A stretch of DNA of 64,000 bases from an uncultured Flavobacteriales bacterium (lineage in GTDB: Bacteria > Bacteroidota > Bacteroidia > Flavobacteriales_D > Crocinitomicaceae): NCBI GenBank assembly GCA_903939755.1, contig CAJAII010000036.1, positions 1 through 64,000 of the forward strand, read 5' to 3'. The notes beneath the pieces are model-generated. The model had not been told where the DNA came from and did not search any database. It saw only the letters and a list, made by a program, of their open reading frames with translations. This document shows, piece by piece, positions 11,001 to 19,300 of the stretch (the first letter of the stretch is position 1; every line of letters starts with the position of its first letter). The position numbers and the translations under genes were made by a program.

Positions 11001-11547
11001 TCCAAGGCAACCAAGTTTGTCCACCGCAGTTTTGAAAGTTTTGACCTGGCTGACCACCATATACAGTATATATTCCACAGTTGCCCCCAATTTGTTGTCC
11101 TGCAGCATTAAGAACCCTTGCTTGAAAGGTTGGTTGGTTATTTGGCGCGTGTCCAGGATTCTGCAATACAACGGCATATTTATAAACAAAAAGTGCATTT
11201 GATTGAGAAACATTAATTTGATAAGTAATTCTTTCTCCCTGTGCGCCTGTACTTGAATTCCCTAATCTTAATGAACGGTTGTGTCCTGGAGGAATCATTT
11301 GCAAGCCCCCACATGTGTTTGGGTCTATTCCCGGTGCTGTAATTATGGTGTGTCTTCCATTAACAATCCCAAAACTGGCTCCTGGATTTGCATAATTACC
11401 AGTATAACCTGTCCAACCAGTAAAATTATTCATGTTCAAATTGGCATTCGGACATCCTGGTTGTAGGTATTGTGCATAAATAGGAGAAAGAAACGCTATT
11501 AAAACTAAACTAATAAATAGCGTTAAGCGTAAAGTAAAATTTTTCAA
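8026..11547 (-). CDS. Giant secreted PKD-repeat protein, longer paralogue, T9SS type B
   Basis: 1173 residues with the same plan as the neighbouring 954-residue protein: signal peptide, a ~200-residue N-terminal domain (QPGCPNANLNMNNFTGWTGY), then more PKD/Ig-like modules (WQWNFGDNS, YTWNFGNGS, YDWNFGDGS, WDFGDGQTG, YFWDFGDGS) and an IPNTFTPDSDEHNQTW...YNRWGE...WDGTYG sorting domain. The size difference comes from extra internal modules. The start is TTG at 11547, giving the typical MKNFTLRLTLF leader. It lies 65 bp downstream of the last small array gene on the same strand, so it could be read from that operon. Likely a surface adhesin. Confidence 0.9.
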   Translation of the reverse strand: MKNFTLRLTLFISLVLIAFLSPIYAQYLQPGCPNANLNMNNFTGWTGYTGNYANPGASFGIVNGRHTIITAPGIDPNTCGGLQMIPPGHNRSLRLGNSSTGAQGERITYQINVSQSNALFVYKYAVVLQNPGHAPNNQPTFQARVLNAAGQQIGGNCGIYTVYGGQPGQNFQNCGGQTWLPWTVVGLNLTPYIGQNITVEFTTRDCSQSGHYGYAYVVAECMPLIIDVDFCFGANQVQLTAPSGFQSYSWQPGGSTSQSITVNNPGNNQQYTCTMQSFSNQGNCTVSISAQSIPTTLNANFTYGSACPWSPIQFNSTTVITPNTVGGVPLPNGGAYSWQWNFGDNSTLSGNDPNVHMNPTHIYQNAGTYTVTHITTTQAGCSDTISQVITISPPPSINFTMNDTCVNQTVTFVNQTVDPTPCTYTWNFGNGSPTTNVVNPTYTYPTAGTYNVSLIAANQGGCIDTLIQPLVIYPLPNVNAGIDQSICPGFSATLNASGAVNYSWNNGIQNNVPFTPLSTANYTVTAIDINGCVNSDSATVTVFPQPIVSAGLDIAACTGTTVTLNGSGAQTYTWNNGVINAVPFSQLVGIQNYIVTGTDVNGCIDTDTVQVNIQNNPTVNFNITNACEGLIATCTNTTVDPLPLTYDWNFGDGSQNSSLTSPTHVFATAGQYTVTLIAQNANACDDTLQQVVTIYPTPTIDAGPDVSVCPNFPITLNATGGFTYIWETGTANGSNYTPTNSTYLSVVVTDTNTCQDIDSLFVTVFPQPIVDGGIDISECVGTSVTLSAAGAATYVWDGNVLDGVSFIPAVGNYNFTVTGTDLNGCIDTNIVNVLIFPNPVVIAGNDQIICSGATLTLSGSGAVSYVWNNNVVNGVSFIPAASSSYEVIGTDSNGCIDNDSITVAIEPITNVSFIAPVTDGCEPLQVTFNNTSTSTPGVSCFWDFGDGQTGSDCSSINHTYNTPGCYDVQLTVTTALGCIWTATINDYICVYPNPTAIFTPSPNTLNDITNTAFMNNGSAGADTYFWDFGDGSAPSTEESPSHAFPPYPPTNYTIELTATTVHGCVDTMTQIVVVEESLIYYIPNTFTPDSDEHNQTWVPVFSYGVDPFNYSLYLYNRWGELVWESHNPNVGWDGTYGMSGNHCQEGIYTYKISYKTPLRDDRFEITGHVNLMR

Positions 11548-11612
11548 AGGTTTTTTTTTTCTTAGTACGTAATTTAATTTGAGCGGTTGTTTTATTAATG
11601 TATTTTTATTAA

Positions 11613-11969
11613 TCAGGGTATTATATTAAATTCAATAATACTGAGTATTCCTCCCGCAGCACCACCAGCACTACCAAAGGTAACCGATGTGCCAGCCGAA
11701 AGCCAAAAAGGAAAATTCGCTACTTGGGAGGAGGTTAATTGCTGACGAAGATTATAATACACCCCATTATATAACATGTACGTATAGGTATTACTAGTCG
11801 AGTTCAACATGCAATTTTCTAATTTCCAAACTTTACCCGCGGGAACTGTAATTGGTGTCGTGTTGCTCGAGGCAAATGCATAAGTAATCACCTGATTAAA
11901 CTGCAAGTTCCCTTGGGCGAAAGAGGACTGAATGCTAACCAAAAAAAGGAAAATTAAAATAACTCTCAT
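11613..11969 (-). CDS. GNLQFNQV-family small secreted protein, left arm member 5 (last)
   Basis: 118 residues. Signal peptide ending SSFAQ, then GNLQFNQV, TVPAGKVWKLE, FPFWLSAGT and the terminal SIIEFNIIP. One Cys in the mature chain (LENC). It overlaps the previous gene by 4 bp (ATGA). As the last gene of the arm it ends CCC TGA rather than the CCA TGA that all internal members use to encode the next start. The core between the conserved motifs is unique. Function unknown; presumed small extracellular beta protein. Confidence 0.85.
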   Translation of the reverse strand: MRVILIFLFLVSIQSSFAQGNLQFNQVITYAFASSNTTPITVPAGKVWKLENCMLNSTSNTYTYMLYNGVYYNLRQQLTSSQVANFPFWLSAGTSVTFGSAGGAAGGILSIIEFNIIP

Positions 11970-12370
11970 GGTATAATATTAAATTCTAAAATACTTACTT
12001 TATTTAAACACGGTCCTCCCGATAAAGTTACCCCTCCAGGTAACCAGATTGGCAATTCTGTATATCCTTGAGTATAAGTAATATTAGACAATTGTAAAGC
12101 TCCTACCCCTTGACCTGTTTTTGTTGGCACCCCTGCTACTTCAATAGCAAAATTTTGAAACGTATTAACACCGCAACTTAACGATTGTGATGTTTGATAG
12201 GAACTCATCTCGGATGGAATGTTATAAATTACACTTTCAATTTTCCACACCTTTCCAGCAGGTACTGTTTCTAGCGCGGTAACTAATTTTACTTGGTTAA
12301 ACTGCAAGTTTCCTTGGGCATAAGCAAGTTGATTAAGCAGAACAAAAACAATAAAGTAGAGTTTCTTCAT
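11966..12370 (-). CDS. GNLQFNQV-family small secreted protein, left arm member 4
   Basis: 134 residues. Signal peptide to about QLAYA, then QGNLQFNQV, TVPAGKVWKIE, LPIWLPGG and SILEFNIIP. Two Cys in the mature chain (SLSCG and GPCLN) could form a disulfide. The opening KLVTALETVPAGKVWK closely matches left member 3 and right-arm members 2 and 9. The 3' end overlaps the next start by 4 bp, so translation is probably coupled. Confidence 0.85.
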   Translation of the reverse strand: MKKLYFIVFVLLNQLAYAQGNLQFNQVKLVTALETVPAGKVWKIESVIYNIPSEMSSYQTSQSLSCGVNTFQNFAIEVAGVPTKTGQGVGALQLSNITYTQGYTELPIWLPGGVTLSGGPCLNKVSILEFNIIP

Positions 12371-12798
12371 GGTATAATGTTAAATTCTATAACACTCAAA
12401 CTTAATACATTGGTGGACGCAGCTAATGTAGTGCTTGCAGGTAACCAGATTGGTGCATCAAAAATTTTATAATCAGATGCGGTTGCGTAACCGTCTTGAC
12501 TCCAATAGCCATCACTTCTACCTACCTCTCTAGTGATAGTAGTTTGTAGAAATACTTGGTTACCATTGACTAACATTATAAAATTCTTTGTTCCTCCAGC
12601 AGTGGATTGGTTTGGAGGTCTATTTAAATCTTCTGCGAGTTGCGAGGAAGGCAAATAATTTTCAACTTTCCATACTTTACCTGCAGGAACAGTTTCAATA
12701 GTGGTAACCAATTTTACTTGGTTGAACTGTAGGTTTCCTTGTGAAAAAGCACCCGTATATAGCAAAATCGTAATGATGATTATGTAAAGTCTTTTCAT
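12367..12798 (-). CDS. GNLQFNQV-family small secreted protein, left arm member 3
   Basis: 143 residues, the longest member. Signal peptide, then SQGNLQFNQVKLVTTIETV, PAGKVWKVENYLP, APIWLPASTTL and SLSVIEFNIIP. No Cys in the mature chain. It shares KLV..IETVPAGKVWKV with right-arm members 2 and 9, and L..Y....LSVIEFNI near the end with right member 9, which suggests exchange between the two divergent arms. ATGA overlap with its neighbours on both sides. Confidence 0.85.
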   Translation of the reverse strand: MKRLYIIIITILLYTGAFSQGNLQFNQVKLVTTIETVPAGKVWKVENYLPSSQLAEDLNRPPNQSTAGGTKNFIMLVNGNQVFLQTTITREVGRSDGYWSQDGYATASDYKIFDAPIWLPASTTLAASTNVLSLSVIEFNIIP

Positions 12799-13181
12799 GG
12801 TATAATGTTAAATTCAATTATACTTACCCATCGATAACCTGCAGTTCCATTGCAAGCAAATGCGTGTAAAGGAGTTCCCGCTGGCAACCAAAATTGCTGT
12901 GTTGAAGAGGCATAAGTATAAGCTGCTGAATAACTATCTGTAGATCCTGCTCGAAACGCAGGGTTTACTCCATTAAAGCTAAAATCACAATTGTAATAAC
13001 TGGTAAGATTAGTCCCATATCCTTCTATTTTCCATGTTTTACCTGCAGGAACTGTTCCAAGTAATACGTTTGAATTTAGATTTGTGGAAAGTAATAATAC
13101 TTGATTAAATTGCAAGTTTCCTTGCGAATAGGCTCCCGAAGATAGGAAAATGGTAATTATGAAAATGTAAAGTCTTTTCAT
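12795..13181 (-). CDS. GNLQFNQV-family small secreted protein, left arm member 2
   Basis: 128 residues. Signal peptide ending GAYS, then QGNLQFNQV, TVPAGKTWKIE, QFWLPAGTPL and VSIIEFNIIP. Two Cys (YYNCDF and FACNG). Its signal peptide (MKRLYIFIITIFL) is nearly the same as that of member 3 (MKRLYIIIITILL) although the cores are unrelated. That pattern fits domain or cassette shuffling. ATGA overlaps on both sides. Confidence 0.85.
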   Translation of the reverse strand: MKRLYIFIITIFLSSGAYSQGNLQFNQVLLLSTNLNSNVLLGTVPAGKTWKIEGYGTNLTSYYNCDFSFNGVNPAFRAGSTDSYSAAYTYASSTQQFWLPAGTPLHAFACNGTAGYRWVSIIEFNIIP

Positions 13182-13513
13182 GGGATAATATTAAATTCTA
13201 TAATATTGAAATGGGTAGTTGCATGGTATCCTGAAATAGTTGATCCTGCAGGTAACCAAATAGGGCCTGTTGGCAATGATCCGCCCGAACCCTGTGGAAA
13301 CCAGTTTTGCCCATTTATTACCAATGAGGAATATAATGCACTACCAGTAGAATTATAGGATTGCGCAGTGTTTTCTACTTTCCAAATTTTTCCAGCAGGA
13401 ACAGTGTTAAGCGCCGGTCCGCTGAATAGGAGAGCTTGATTAAACTGCAAGTTACCCTGCGAAAAAACCACATAGTTAAAAAGTATACTTACTATTAGTA
13501 ACAAGTTTTTCAT
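13178..13513 (-). CDS. GNLQFNQV-family small secreted protein, left arm member 1
   Basis: 111 residues, among the shortest. Signal peptide ending VVFS, then QGNLQFNQA (Ala instead of Val), TVPAGKIWKVE, GPIWLPAGSTI and NIIEFNIIP. No Cys in the mature chain. It is the first small gene after the fibre genes on this strand, starting 21 bp downstream of the collagen-like gene, so fibre and small proteins should be co-transcribed. Core rich in Ser, Gly and Asn. Confidence 0.85.
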   Translation of the reverse strand: MKNLLLIVSILFNYVVFSQGNLQFNQALLFSGPALNTVPAGKIWKVENTAQSYNSTGSALYSSLVINGQNWFPQGSGGSLPTGPIWLPAGSTISGYHATTHFNIIEFNIIP

Positions 13514-13534
13514 GAGATAGGAATAAGGCTAAAA

Positions 13535-15046
13535 TTAAAAGCCGTCCGCTGTATAAATAAGGGTATTTGCTGAAGAAGATGACCCTCCTCCTGCAGCAGC
13601 TCCACCAATTGCTGTCCAAGCTGTTCCATTAAAATAATAGAAACCTGCTGTTCCGTCTGTTTGGAAAATTAGTAATCCAGTTGCAGGACTTAAAATCGCT
13701 GATTTCTGGGCTAAAGTCATGGTAGGTAACAATAAACCCTGTGTGGTAGATTGAACATCTAATATGGCAGAAGAATTCGGCGAAATGGTTCCAATTCCTA
13801 TGGCTGTACCTGTATTCGTTAATGTTGAATTGGCTACCCATGTTGTGCCATTATTACGTAATGTTTCATTATTACTTCCAGCCGGCAATGCTCCCGCTGG
13901 TCCCTGCGGACCAGTAGCACCTGTTGCGCCGGTCAACCCTTGAACACCCTGAGCTCCTGCTGGGCCAGTAGCACCTGTTAATCCTTGAATGCCTTGTGCT
14001 CCTGCTGGTCCAGTAGCGCCTGTTAATCCAGTTGGCCCAGTGGGTCCTGCAACACCTTGTGCTCCTGCAGGTCCTGTAGCGCCTGTTAATCCTGTAAGTC
14101 CAGTTGGACCAGTTGGACCAGCTATACCTTGAATTCCTTGAGCCCCTGCTGCACCGGTAGCTCCTGCTGGCCCTGTTGCACCTGTTAATCCCGTAAGTCC
14201 AGTTGGACCAGTTGGACCTGCAACACCTTGAAGACCTTGTGCACCAGCTGGTCCGGTAGCACCTGCTGGACCTGTAGCTCCTGTTAATCCAGTTGGACCC
14301 GCTGGACCCGTTGGACCTGCTGCACCTTGAGCTCCTGCAGGTCCTGTAGCTCCTGTTAATCCCGTTGGACCTGTTGGTCCTGCTACACCTTGAATTCCTT
14401 GTGCTCCAGCTGGTCCGGTGGCACCTGTTAATCCAGTTGGACCCGTTGCTCCAGCAGCTCCTGCTGGCCCTGTAATATTACCGGTTAGCGTCCAAGTTGT
14501 GGCTGCTGATTTATAATAAACATTCCCATTAGTCATGTTGAGGTAAAAATCACCCATTGCCCCAAGCGCACCTGCTGGAATCACATTTCCATATCGCCAT
14601 TGATTTAATTGGTTACCTGCATTTTTAGCATAAAGCGCGTATGGCACGCTCATTAATTGTTGGGAGCCATAATCCAAGTAGTTCGTTCCGTTGGTAAAAC
14701 TCACGCCAAGACTTACGAAATAAGGGCCTGTAGCCCAATTAATCGTTGACATGTTCCCACCAAGAAGTGTTCCTTGTCCAATGACTAAATTCACAACACC
14801 TTGCGCTGATGTGGTAACACTGTGTCTTTCTTGAAATACGATCGTGCCTGAAGCAGATGTTTGTTTTATTTGTATCCGTATCGCAATAGTTGTATTAGCG
14901 ATTAAAGACCCTGAAAGATTTCGGATAACCGCTTGATAATTGATACCATCAGGCGCTTGAGCTAAGGCCTTTGAATTTGGAGCAAAGAGCACTAAAAAGA
15001 ATAAGGCCGTTGCTAAGGTTAAATTTGAAAGTAAAGTTTTTTTCAT
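13535..15046 (-). CDS. Collagen-like (Gly-X-Y) secreted fibre protein
   Basis: 503 residues. Signal peptide (to about ALAQ, 30), then [18 protein letters not shown] and a ~150-residue N-terminal domain ending [12 protein letters not shown], the conserved opening of many Bacteroidota fibre proteins. Residues ~193-386 form about 64 Gly-X-Y triplets (GPAG, GATG, GLTG, GAQG types), expected to fold as a collagen-like triple helix. The C-terminal ~115 residues contain [14 protein letters not shown] and [12 protein letters not shown]...YYFNGTAW, a common Bacteroidota tip region, and end in a Gly/Ser stretch. No S74 chaperone and no T9SS domain are seen. It lies 31 bp downstream of the S74-bearing paralogue and 21 bp upstream of the small-protein array. 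Confidence 0.88.
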   Translation of the reverse strand: MKKTLLSNLTLATALFFLVLFAPNSKALAQAPDGINYQAVIRNLSGSLIANTTIAIRIQIKQTSASGTIVFQERHSVTTSAQGVVNLVIGQGTLLGGNMSTINWATGPYFVSLGVSFTNGTNYLDYGSQQLMSVPYALYAKNAGNQLNQWRYGNVIPAGALGAMGDFYLNMTNGNVYYKSAATTWTLTGNITGPAGAAGATGPTGLTGATGPAGAQGIQGVAGPTGPTGLTGATGPAGAQGAAGPTGPAGPTGLTGATGPAGATGPAGAQGLQGVAGPTGPTGLTGLTGATGPAGATGAAGAQGIQGIAGPTGPTGLTGLTGATGPAGAQGVAGPTGPTGLTGATGPAGAQGIQGLTGATGPAGAQGVQGLTGATGATGPQGPAGALPAGSNNETLRNNGTTWVANSTLTNTGTAIGIGTISPNSSAILDVQSTTQGLLLPTMTLAQKSAILSPATGLLIFQTDGTAGFYYFNGTAWTAIGGAAAGGGSSSSANTLIYTADGF

Positions 15047-15077
15047 TTTTTGTCTAATTAAATTTATTTATGATCTT

Positions 15078-17120
15078 CTATTTTTTTTCTAATGCTTCAA
15101 TTCTTTTTAATAAATCTTCTATTACTTTATCTTGCTCTTTTAACGCTTGAACAAGTATTGGAATAACTTCTGTATACCCTACAGTTTTCAGACTTACTGT
15201 CCCTGCATCAATTCCATCTGATCTCAGCGATATATTTGGAATAATTTTGTTTTTAACTATTGCAGGAAGTATTGTCTCCACTTCTTGTGCAATAAATCCG
15301 TAAGTTAGCCCTGCTTTCAATCCCAGTCCAGGAAACTCATCTAATCGGTGTTCGTATGAAACGCCCCTTAAATTATTGATAATGGAACGGGCATCAGTGA
15401 TTGTGTTAATGTTCTTTTTAATTTTTAGATCGGAAGCACTTCCAAAATATCCTGTATACCCTAAATCATTTTGAAAAAAACCGCCCCAACCGTTAAGAGG
15501 CAAAACTGATACGGACCCATTAACACCAATAGCGTCAGCGTTATTGGTTATTCCTCGGACACCAGCTGAAGCCCCACTTCCAATATGTTCACCTTGCACA
15601 GCACCATAAGTGGTTGTATTGCCAGCTAATATAGTTCCAAACACACCACTACCATTAAAGGATGAATAACCATTTACAGCCCAAGGAAAGGTAGCATTTG
15701 AAACACCATTCATTAAATCGCCCGCCATAACCGTTGAGGTGGCTCCAATGAAAAATTCCCCAAGATTACTTATTCTACCTCTAACTAAATTATTTGTTCT
15801 GAAGTCAATAGAATAGTTATTGTTTGTGCCAAAACTAAGATCGCTGGCACTAGTATTACCCCCTATAAGTAATGTTTTATTAGTTGAATTTACCGTTTGT
15901 GGAACACTCGTAATAATTGATAAAGTTCCATCTGTTAGAAAGTTGTCGGAAGTAATTGATGTAGCAGTACCTGCCGCTCCAGTTGCACCCGTAGCCCCTG
16001 TTAATCCTTGAGGGCCTTGTGCTCCCGCTGGTCCTGTTGCACCTGTCAATCCTTGAATACCTTGTGCTCCAGCAGCTCCAGTAGCTCCAGTAGTCCCTGC
16101 TGGTCCTGTTAAACCAATCGGTCCTTGTGCTCCGGCTGGTCCTGTTGCACCCGTCAATCCTTGAATGCCTTGGGCACCAGTTGCTCCTGTAGCTCCTGCC
16201 GGTCCAGTCAAACCAATAAGTCCTTGTGCCCCAGTTGCCCCGGCTGGTCCAGTTAAACCTTGAATACCTTGCGCACCAGTTGCTCCTGTAGCCCCTGCTG
16301 GTCCAGTTAAACCAATAAGCCCTTGTGCTCCAGTTGCTCCTGCCGGTCCAGTTAATCCAATCGGTCCTTGTGCACCTGTTGCCCCTGTTAATCCAGTTGC
16401 CCCTGTTAATCCAGTTGGTCCCGCAGGCCCTGTTGCTCCAGTAGCCCCTGCCGGCCCTGTCGCTCCTATTGGTCCTGTCGCACCTGCTGGTCCAGTTAAT
16501 CCTTGAATTCCTTGTACTCCTGCTGGTCCGGTGGCTCCTGTTAATCCAGTTGCACCCGCAGCTCCTGCTGGTCCTGTAATATTACCTGTTAGCGTCCAAG
16601 TAGTTGCGTTTGATTTATAATAGACATTACCATTGGTCATATTTAAGTAGAAATCACCCAATGCTCCAAGTCCAACAGCTGGTAAGGTATTCCCGTAACG
16701 CCACTGATTCAATTGATTTCCTGCGTTTTTTGCATAAAGCGCATAGGGTACGCTCATTAATTGTTGCGAGCCATAATCTAAATATGTTGATCCATTGGTA
16801 AAACTAACCCCAAGACAAGCAAAATAGGGGCCTGTACCCCAATTTATTGTAGAAAAATTTCCGCCAAGAAGTGCCCCTTGTCCTATGACTAAATTCACAA
16901 CGCCTTGCGCCGAAGTGGTAACGCTGTGTCTTTCTTGATATACAATTGTACCAGAAGCAGAGGTTTGTTTTATTTGAATCCGTATCGCAATAGTTGTATT
17001 GGCAACCAAAGTGCCAGACAGATTTCGAATAACAGCTTGATAATTGACACCATCAGGCGCTTGTCCAAAGGAAGATTGTGAAAGTAGCAAAAGAGCTAAA
17101 AATAGTATAGATTTTTTCAT
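15078..17120 (-). CDS. Collagen-like fibre protein with C-terminal S74 intramolecular chaperone
   Basis: 680 residues. Signal peptide (to SSFGQ, 20), the same [16 protein letters not shown]...YALYAKNAG domain as its neighbour, then about 67 Gly-X-Y triplets (residues ~183-385). A ~175-residue globular region follows, then a peptidase S74 domain from Ser563: [43 protein letters not shown] Lys/Glu/Leu coiled coil ends the protein. In phage tail spikes and MYRF this domain trimerises the fibre and then cuts itself off at the Ser; the Ser563/Lys568 pair has the Ser-x4-Lys spacing of the MYRF dyad. Expected product: a secreted trimeric fibre, first gene of the leftward operon. Confidence 0.9.
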   Translation of the reverse strand: MKKSILFLALLLLSQSSFGQAPDGVNYQAVIRNLSGTLVANTTIAIRIQIKQTSASGTIVYQERHSVTTSAQGVVNLVIGQGALLGGNFSTINWGTGPYFACLGVSFTNGSTYLDYGSQQLMSVPYALYAKNAGNQLNQWRYGNTLPAVGLGALGDFYLNMTNGNVYYKSNATTWTLTGNITGPAGAAGATGLTGATGPAGVQGIQGLTGPAGATGPIGATGPAGATGATGPAGPTGLTGATGLTGATGAQGPIGLTGPAGATGAQGLIGLTGPAGATGATGAQGIQGLTGPAGATGAQGLIGLTGPAGATGATGAQGIQGLTGATGPAGAQGPIGLTGPAGTTGATGAAGAQGIQGLTGATGPAGAQGPQGLTGATGATGAAGTATSITSDNFLTDGTLSIITSVPQTVNSTNKTLLIGGNTSASDLSFGTNNNYSIDFRTNNLVRGRISNLGEFFIGATSTVMAGDLMNGVSNATFPWAVNGYSSFNGSGVFGTILAGNTTTYGAVQGEHIGSGASAGVRGITNNADAIGVNGSVSVLPLNGWGGFFQNDLGYTGYFGSASDLKIKKNINTITDARSIINNLRGVSYEHRLDEFPGLGLKAGLTYGFIAQEVETILPAIVKNKIIPNISLRSDGIDAGTVSLKTVGYTEVIPILVQALKEQDKVIEDLLKRIEALEKK

Positions 17121-17384
17121 TCCGGCATCATGATTAAATTCAGTTTTAAAATTACAAATTAAAAAATGAAAAATAAAATTATTAGTAATTTATTAAACAA
17201 AAGATATTTTATATTTAATCTAGATATTAAGTTATTAAAGGGATTAATTCAATAATTTTATTGTGTTGAGATTCATTATTTGCAACGATGAATATTTTTA
17301 CTAATTTAGACTAATGAAAATACCTTTTAAAACCATACTGGATTCCCAAAGGGCTTTATTTACAATTGATCACAAAACTTTATC
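17121..17384. promoter_or_regulatory. Shared divergent promoter region of the two arms
   Basis: 264 very AT-rich bases separate the divergent fibre operon and the right-arm array. A rightward candidate promoter is TTTG at 17279-17282, a 19-base spacer, then TAATTTAG at 17302-17309. That is one base from the Bacteroidota -7 consensus TAnnTTTG, with about 75 bases of leader. No equally good leftward element was found. Any regulator binding here could set both arms together. Confidence 0.4.
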
Positions 17385-17807
17385 ATGAAAATAATCCTAT
17401 TAGTTAGCATTCTTTGGTGTGGGTTTTTTTATTCGCAAGGTAATCTACAATTTAATCAAGTGAAGATGGTTTCAAATACAGACGCCCCACAAGTTGTCCC
17501 TGCTGGAAAGGTTTGGAAGATTGAGAGTGTTATCAGTGATGGGGGACAGGATTCTTACCCTGTTCAAACGTCAGGGTCAACACAATCTTTTTTTGGTGCG
17601 TGTGGCGTTCCTGCTTTTTATTATTTATATTATGGTAAATATTTAGCGATCAATAGCATGCCTATTAGTTTTGGAATACACAGTTCTGGAGGAGTAATGA
17701 CCTCTTTACCTTTGTGGGTGCCTGCTGGTTCAACAATTTGCATGTGTACGAGTTCCACCTTTTGCGCACGTGGCTACTCAGTAATCGAATTTAATATTGT
17801 ACCATGA
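17385..17807 (+). CDS. GNLQFNQV-family small secreted protein, right arm member 1
   Basis: 140 residues. Signal peptide ending GFFYS, then QGNLQFNQV, VVPAGKVWKIE, LPLWVPAGSTI and SVIEFNIVP. It is the most Cys-rich member: GACG, TICMC and TFCA give four Cys in the mature chain, three of them clustered after the WVPAG motif. First gene of the rightward operon; its end overlaps the next start as CCATGA. Confidence 0.87.
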   Translation: MKIILLVSILWCGFFYSQGNLQFNQVKMVSNTDAPQVVPAGKVWKIESVISDGGQDSYPVQTSGSTQSFFGACGVPAFYYLYYGKYLAINSMPISFGIHSSGGVMTSLPLWVPAGSTICMCTSSTFCARGYSVIEFNIVP

Positions 17808-18184
17808 AATCATTTGCTTTTCTCTTATTCGCATTATTTCTTTCCAAATTTGGTTTTTCGCAAGGAAACTTACAGTTCAACCAAGTAAAGTTGGTTTCTA
17901 CTATAGAAACTGTACCAGTTGGAAAAGTCTGGAAAGTGGAGGCGGCATTTGGCGATGCCTTGTTGTCCAATTGTAGCACCCAGCCGATGCACAGGATTGT
18001 AGTAAACAATAATGAACTTACTGTTTCCAATGTTAGTAGTGTTAGTTTTAACGGATACTGTGGAGGCTGGCAGGGAACGGTAAGTGTTACTACTTTTCCT
18101 TTTTGGCTTCCCGCTGGTTCAACGTTGGCAATAAGCTCCAATGTAGTTTCCATTAGTGTTATAGAATTTAATATTATACCATGA
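17804..18184 (+). CDS. GNLQFNQV-family small secreted protein, right arm member 2
   Basis: 126 residues. Signal peptide ending FGFS, then QGNLQFNQVKLVSTIETV, PVGKVWKVE, FPFWLPAGSTL and ISVIEFNIIP. Two Cys (SNCST and GYCGG). The KLVSTIETVP segment pairs it with right member 9 and left members 3 and 4. ATGA overlaps on both sides. Unknown function. Confidence 0.87.
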   Translation: MKSFAFLLFALFLSKFGFSQGNLQFNQVKLVSTIETVPVGKVWKVEAAFGDALLSNCSTQPMHRIVVNNNELTVSNVSSVSFNGYCGGWQGTVSVTTFPFWLPAGSTLAISSNVVSISVIEFNIIP

Positions 18185-18573
18185 ATTTTCTTTCACTATT
18201 TATCTTTCCACTACTTTTCAATACAGTCGCTATTTCACAAGGAAACTTGCAATTTAACCAGGTAGTTTCTTATTCGGGCACATCATCTTCAAACAATAGT
18301 CCGACTTGGACTGTTCCAATTGGGAAAGTTTGGAAAATTGAAACGGCTTCTGCTTCTTATGGCTTAACGGCTTTTAGGAGGGTTTATGTAGATGCAGGTG
18401 GTGGCTTCGGTAATTTTTCCATATCAAATGTTAACGAAACCACAGCGCCTCAAGTCTTTCCAATTTGGTTAAAGTCGGGTGATCAAGTTTATGTTTTTGC
18501 TTCGTGTTCAAGCTGCGGCGTACAAGTTTTAAACTACGTAATATCTATTATTGAATTTAATATTATCCCATGA
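18181..18573 (+). CDS. GNLQFNQV-family small secreted protein, right arm member 3
   Basis: 130 residues. Signal peptide, SQGNLQFNQV, TVPIGKVWKIE, FPIWLKSGDQV and SIIEFNIIP. Contains CSSC after the WLKSG motif, a spacing able to form a vicinal-type disulfide or bind a metal. WLKSGD/WLKAGD is the alternative form of the WLPAGT motif, shared with members 5, 7 and 8. Confidence 0.87.
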   Translation: MNFLSLFIFPLLFNTVAISQGNLQFNQVVSYSGTSSSNNSPTWTVPIGKVWKIETASASYGLTAFRRVYVDAGGGFGNFSISNVNETTAPQVFPIWLKSGDQVYVFASCSSCGVQVLNYVISIIEFNIIP

Positions 18574-18920
18574 AATCACTTTCTTTTTTATTTTTTACAT
18601 TTTTCATAGTCTCAATTGGTTTTTCGCAAGGAAACTTACAGTTTAATCAGGTTTTAAACTTGTCATTTTCTGCAGGCGGAGCCAATTTCGCTGTTCCTCC
18701 TGGAAAAGTTTGGAAAATTGAAACTGTAAGTTTGAGCAGTTACTCATCTTATTTCAGTTTGAGTGTGGCTGGTCAAAGTGTTTTTCTTAAAAATACCCAC
18801 TCGGGTTATGGCCCTGTTTTCGAATCTTTTCCATTTTGGGTTGCGGGTGGACAAAACGTATTTATGAGTGGTTTAAATAGTGGTGTTGCAAGTGTAATCG
18901 AATTTAATGTTGTACCATGA
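18570..18920 (+). CDS. GNLQFNQV-family small secreted protein, right arm member 4
   Basis: 116 residues. Signal peptide ending IGFS, QGNLQFNQV, AVPPGKVWKIE, FPFWVAGGQNV and SVIEFNVVP. No Cys in the mature chain; core rich in Ser. ATGA overlaps both neighbours. The WVAGG motif is a relaxed version of WLPAG. Confidence 0.86.
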   Translation: MKSLSFLFFTFFIVSIGFSQGNLQFNQVLNLSFSAGGANFAVPPGKVWKIETVSLSSYSSYFSLSVAGQSVFLKNTHSGYGPVFESFPFWVAGGQNVFMSGLNSGVASVIEFNVVP

Positions 18921-19300
18921 AAAACTTTCTTTTTTTCACCTTCTTACTTTTCAGTTTGAGCTTTACGGCTCAAGGAAATTTGCAGTTCAATCAAGTAGTT
19001 ACATTGACAGGAACAACTATTATAGATCCCTTTACATTGGCCACTGTACCTGCTGGAAAAGTTTGGAAGATTGAACATTCATCAGCTGCACGAGCAGGTT
19101 CTCCTGCAATAGTAAATTATGTTTGTAATAATGTTTCTTCACCAAATTCTCTTCCTCAATCAAATTGGGGATCCTACAAGATGCAAGTTAATGGACCAAT
19201 TTGGCTGAAAGCTGGAGACTCAATAAAGTTTTCTTATTCGTCTAACAGTTATCCTACAGACTATTTTTTTTCCATTATTGAATTTAATGTTGTTCCATGA
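18917..19300 (+). CDS. GNLQFNQV-family small secreted protein, right arm member 5
   Basis: 127 residues. Signal peptide ending LSFTA, then QGNLQFNQV, TVPAGKVWKIE, GPIWLKAGDSI and SIIEFNVVP. One Cys (NYVCNN). The SFTAQGNLQFNQV junction is shared with members 6 and 8, so these three probably descend from a common signal-peptide module. ATGA overlaps. Confidence 0.86.
   Translation: MKNFLFFTFLLFSLSFTAQGNLQFNQVVTLTGTTIIDPFTLATVPAGKVWKIEHSSAARAGSPAIVNYVCNNVSSPNSLPQSNWGSYKMQVNGPIWLKAGDSIKFSYSSNSYPTDYFFSIIEFNVVP

Noticed and set aside
11017-11213. ORFs on both strands within the PKD gene
   Set aside because: They are shadows of the 1173-residue frame and carry no start signals or recognisable domains.
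13860-14480. Dense short repeats in the fibre gene suggested a CRISPR array or satellite
   Set aside because: The repeats keep a 9-base codon phase and encode Gly-X-Y triplets in one long open frame; there are no constant-length spacers.
15820-16011. Hydrophobic + strand ORF opposite the fibre gene as a small membrane protein
   Set aside because: The Pro/Val/Ala-rich end is the reverse-complement reading of Gly-X-Y codons.
15990-16570. Second block of short repeats resembling a CRISPR or tandem satellite
   Set aside because: Again coding Gly-X-Y triplets within the S74 fibre gene, with codon-level variation between units.
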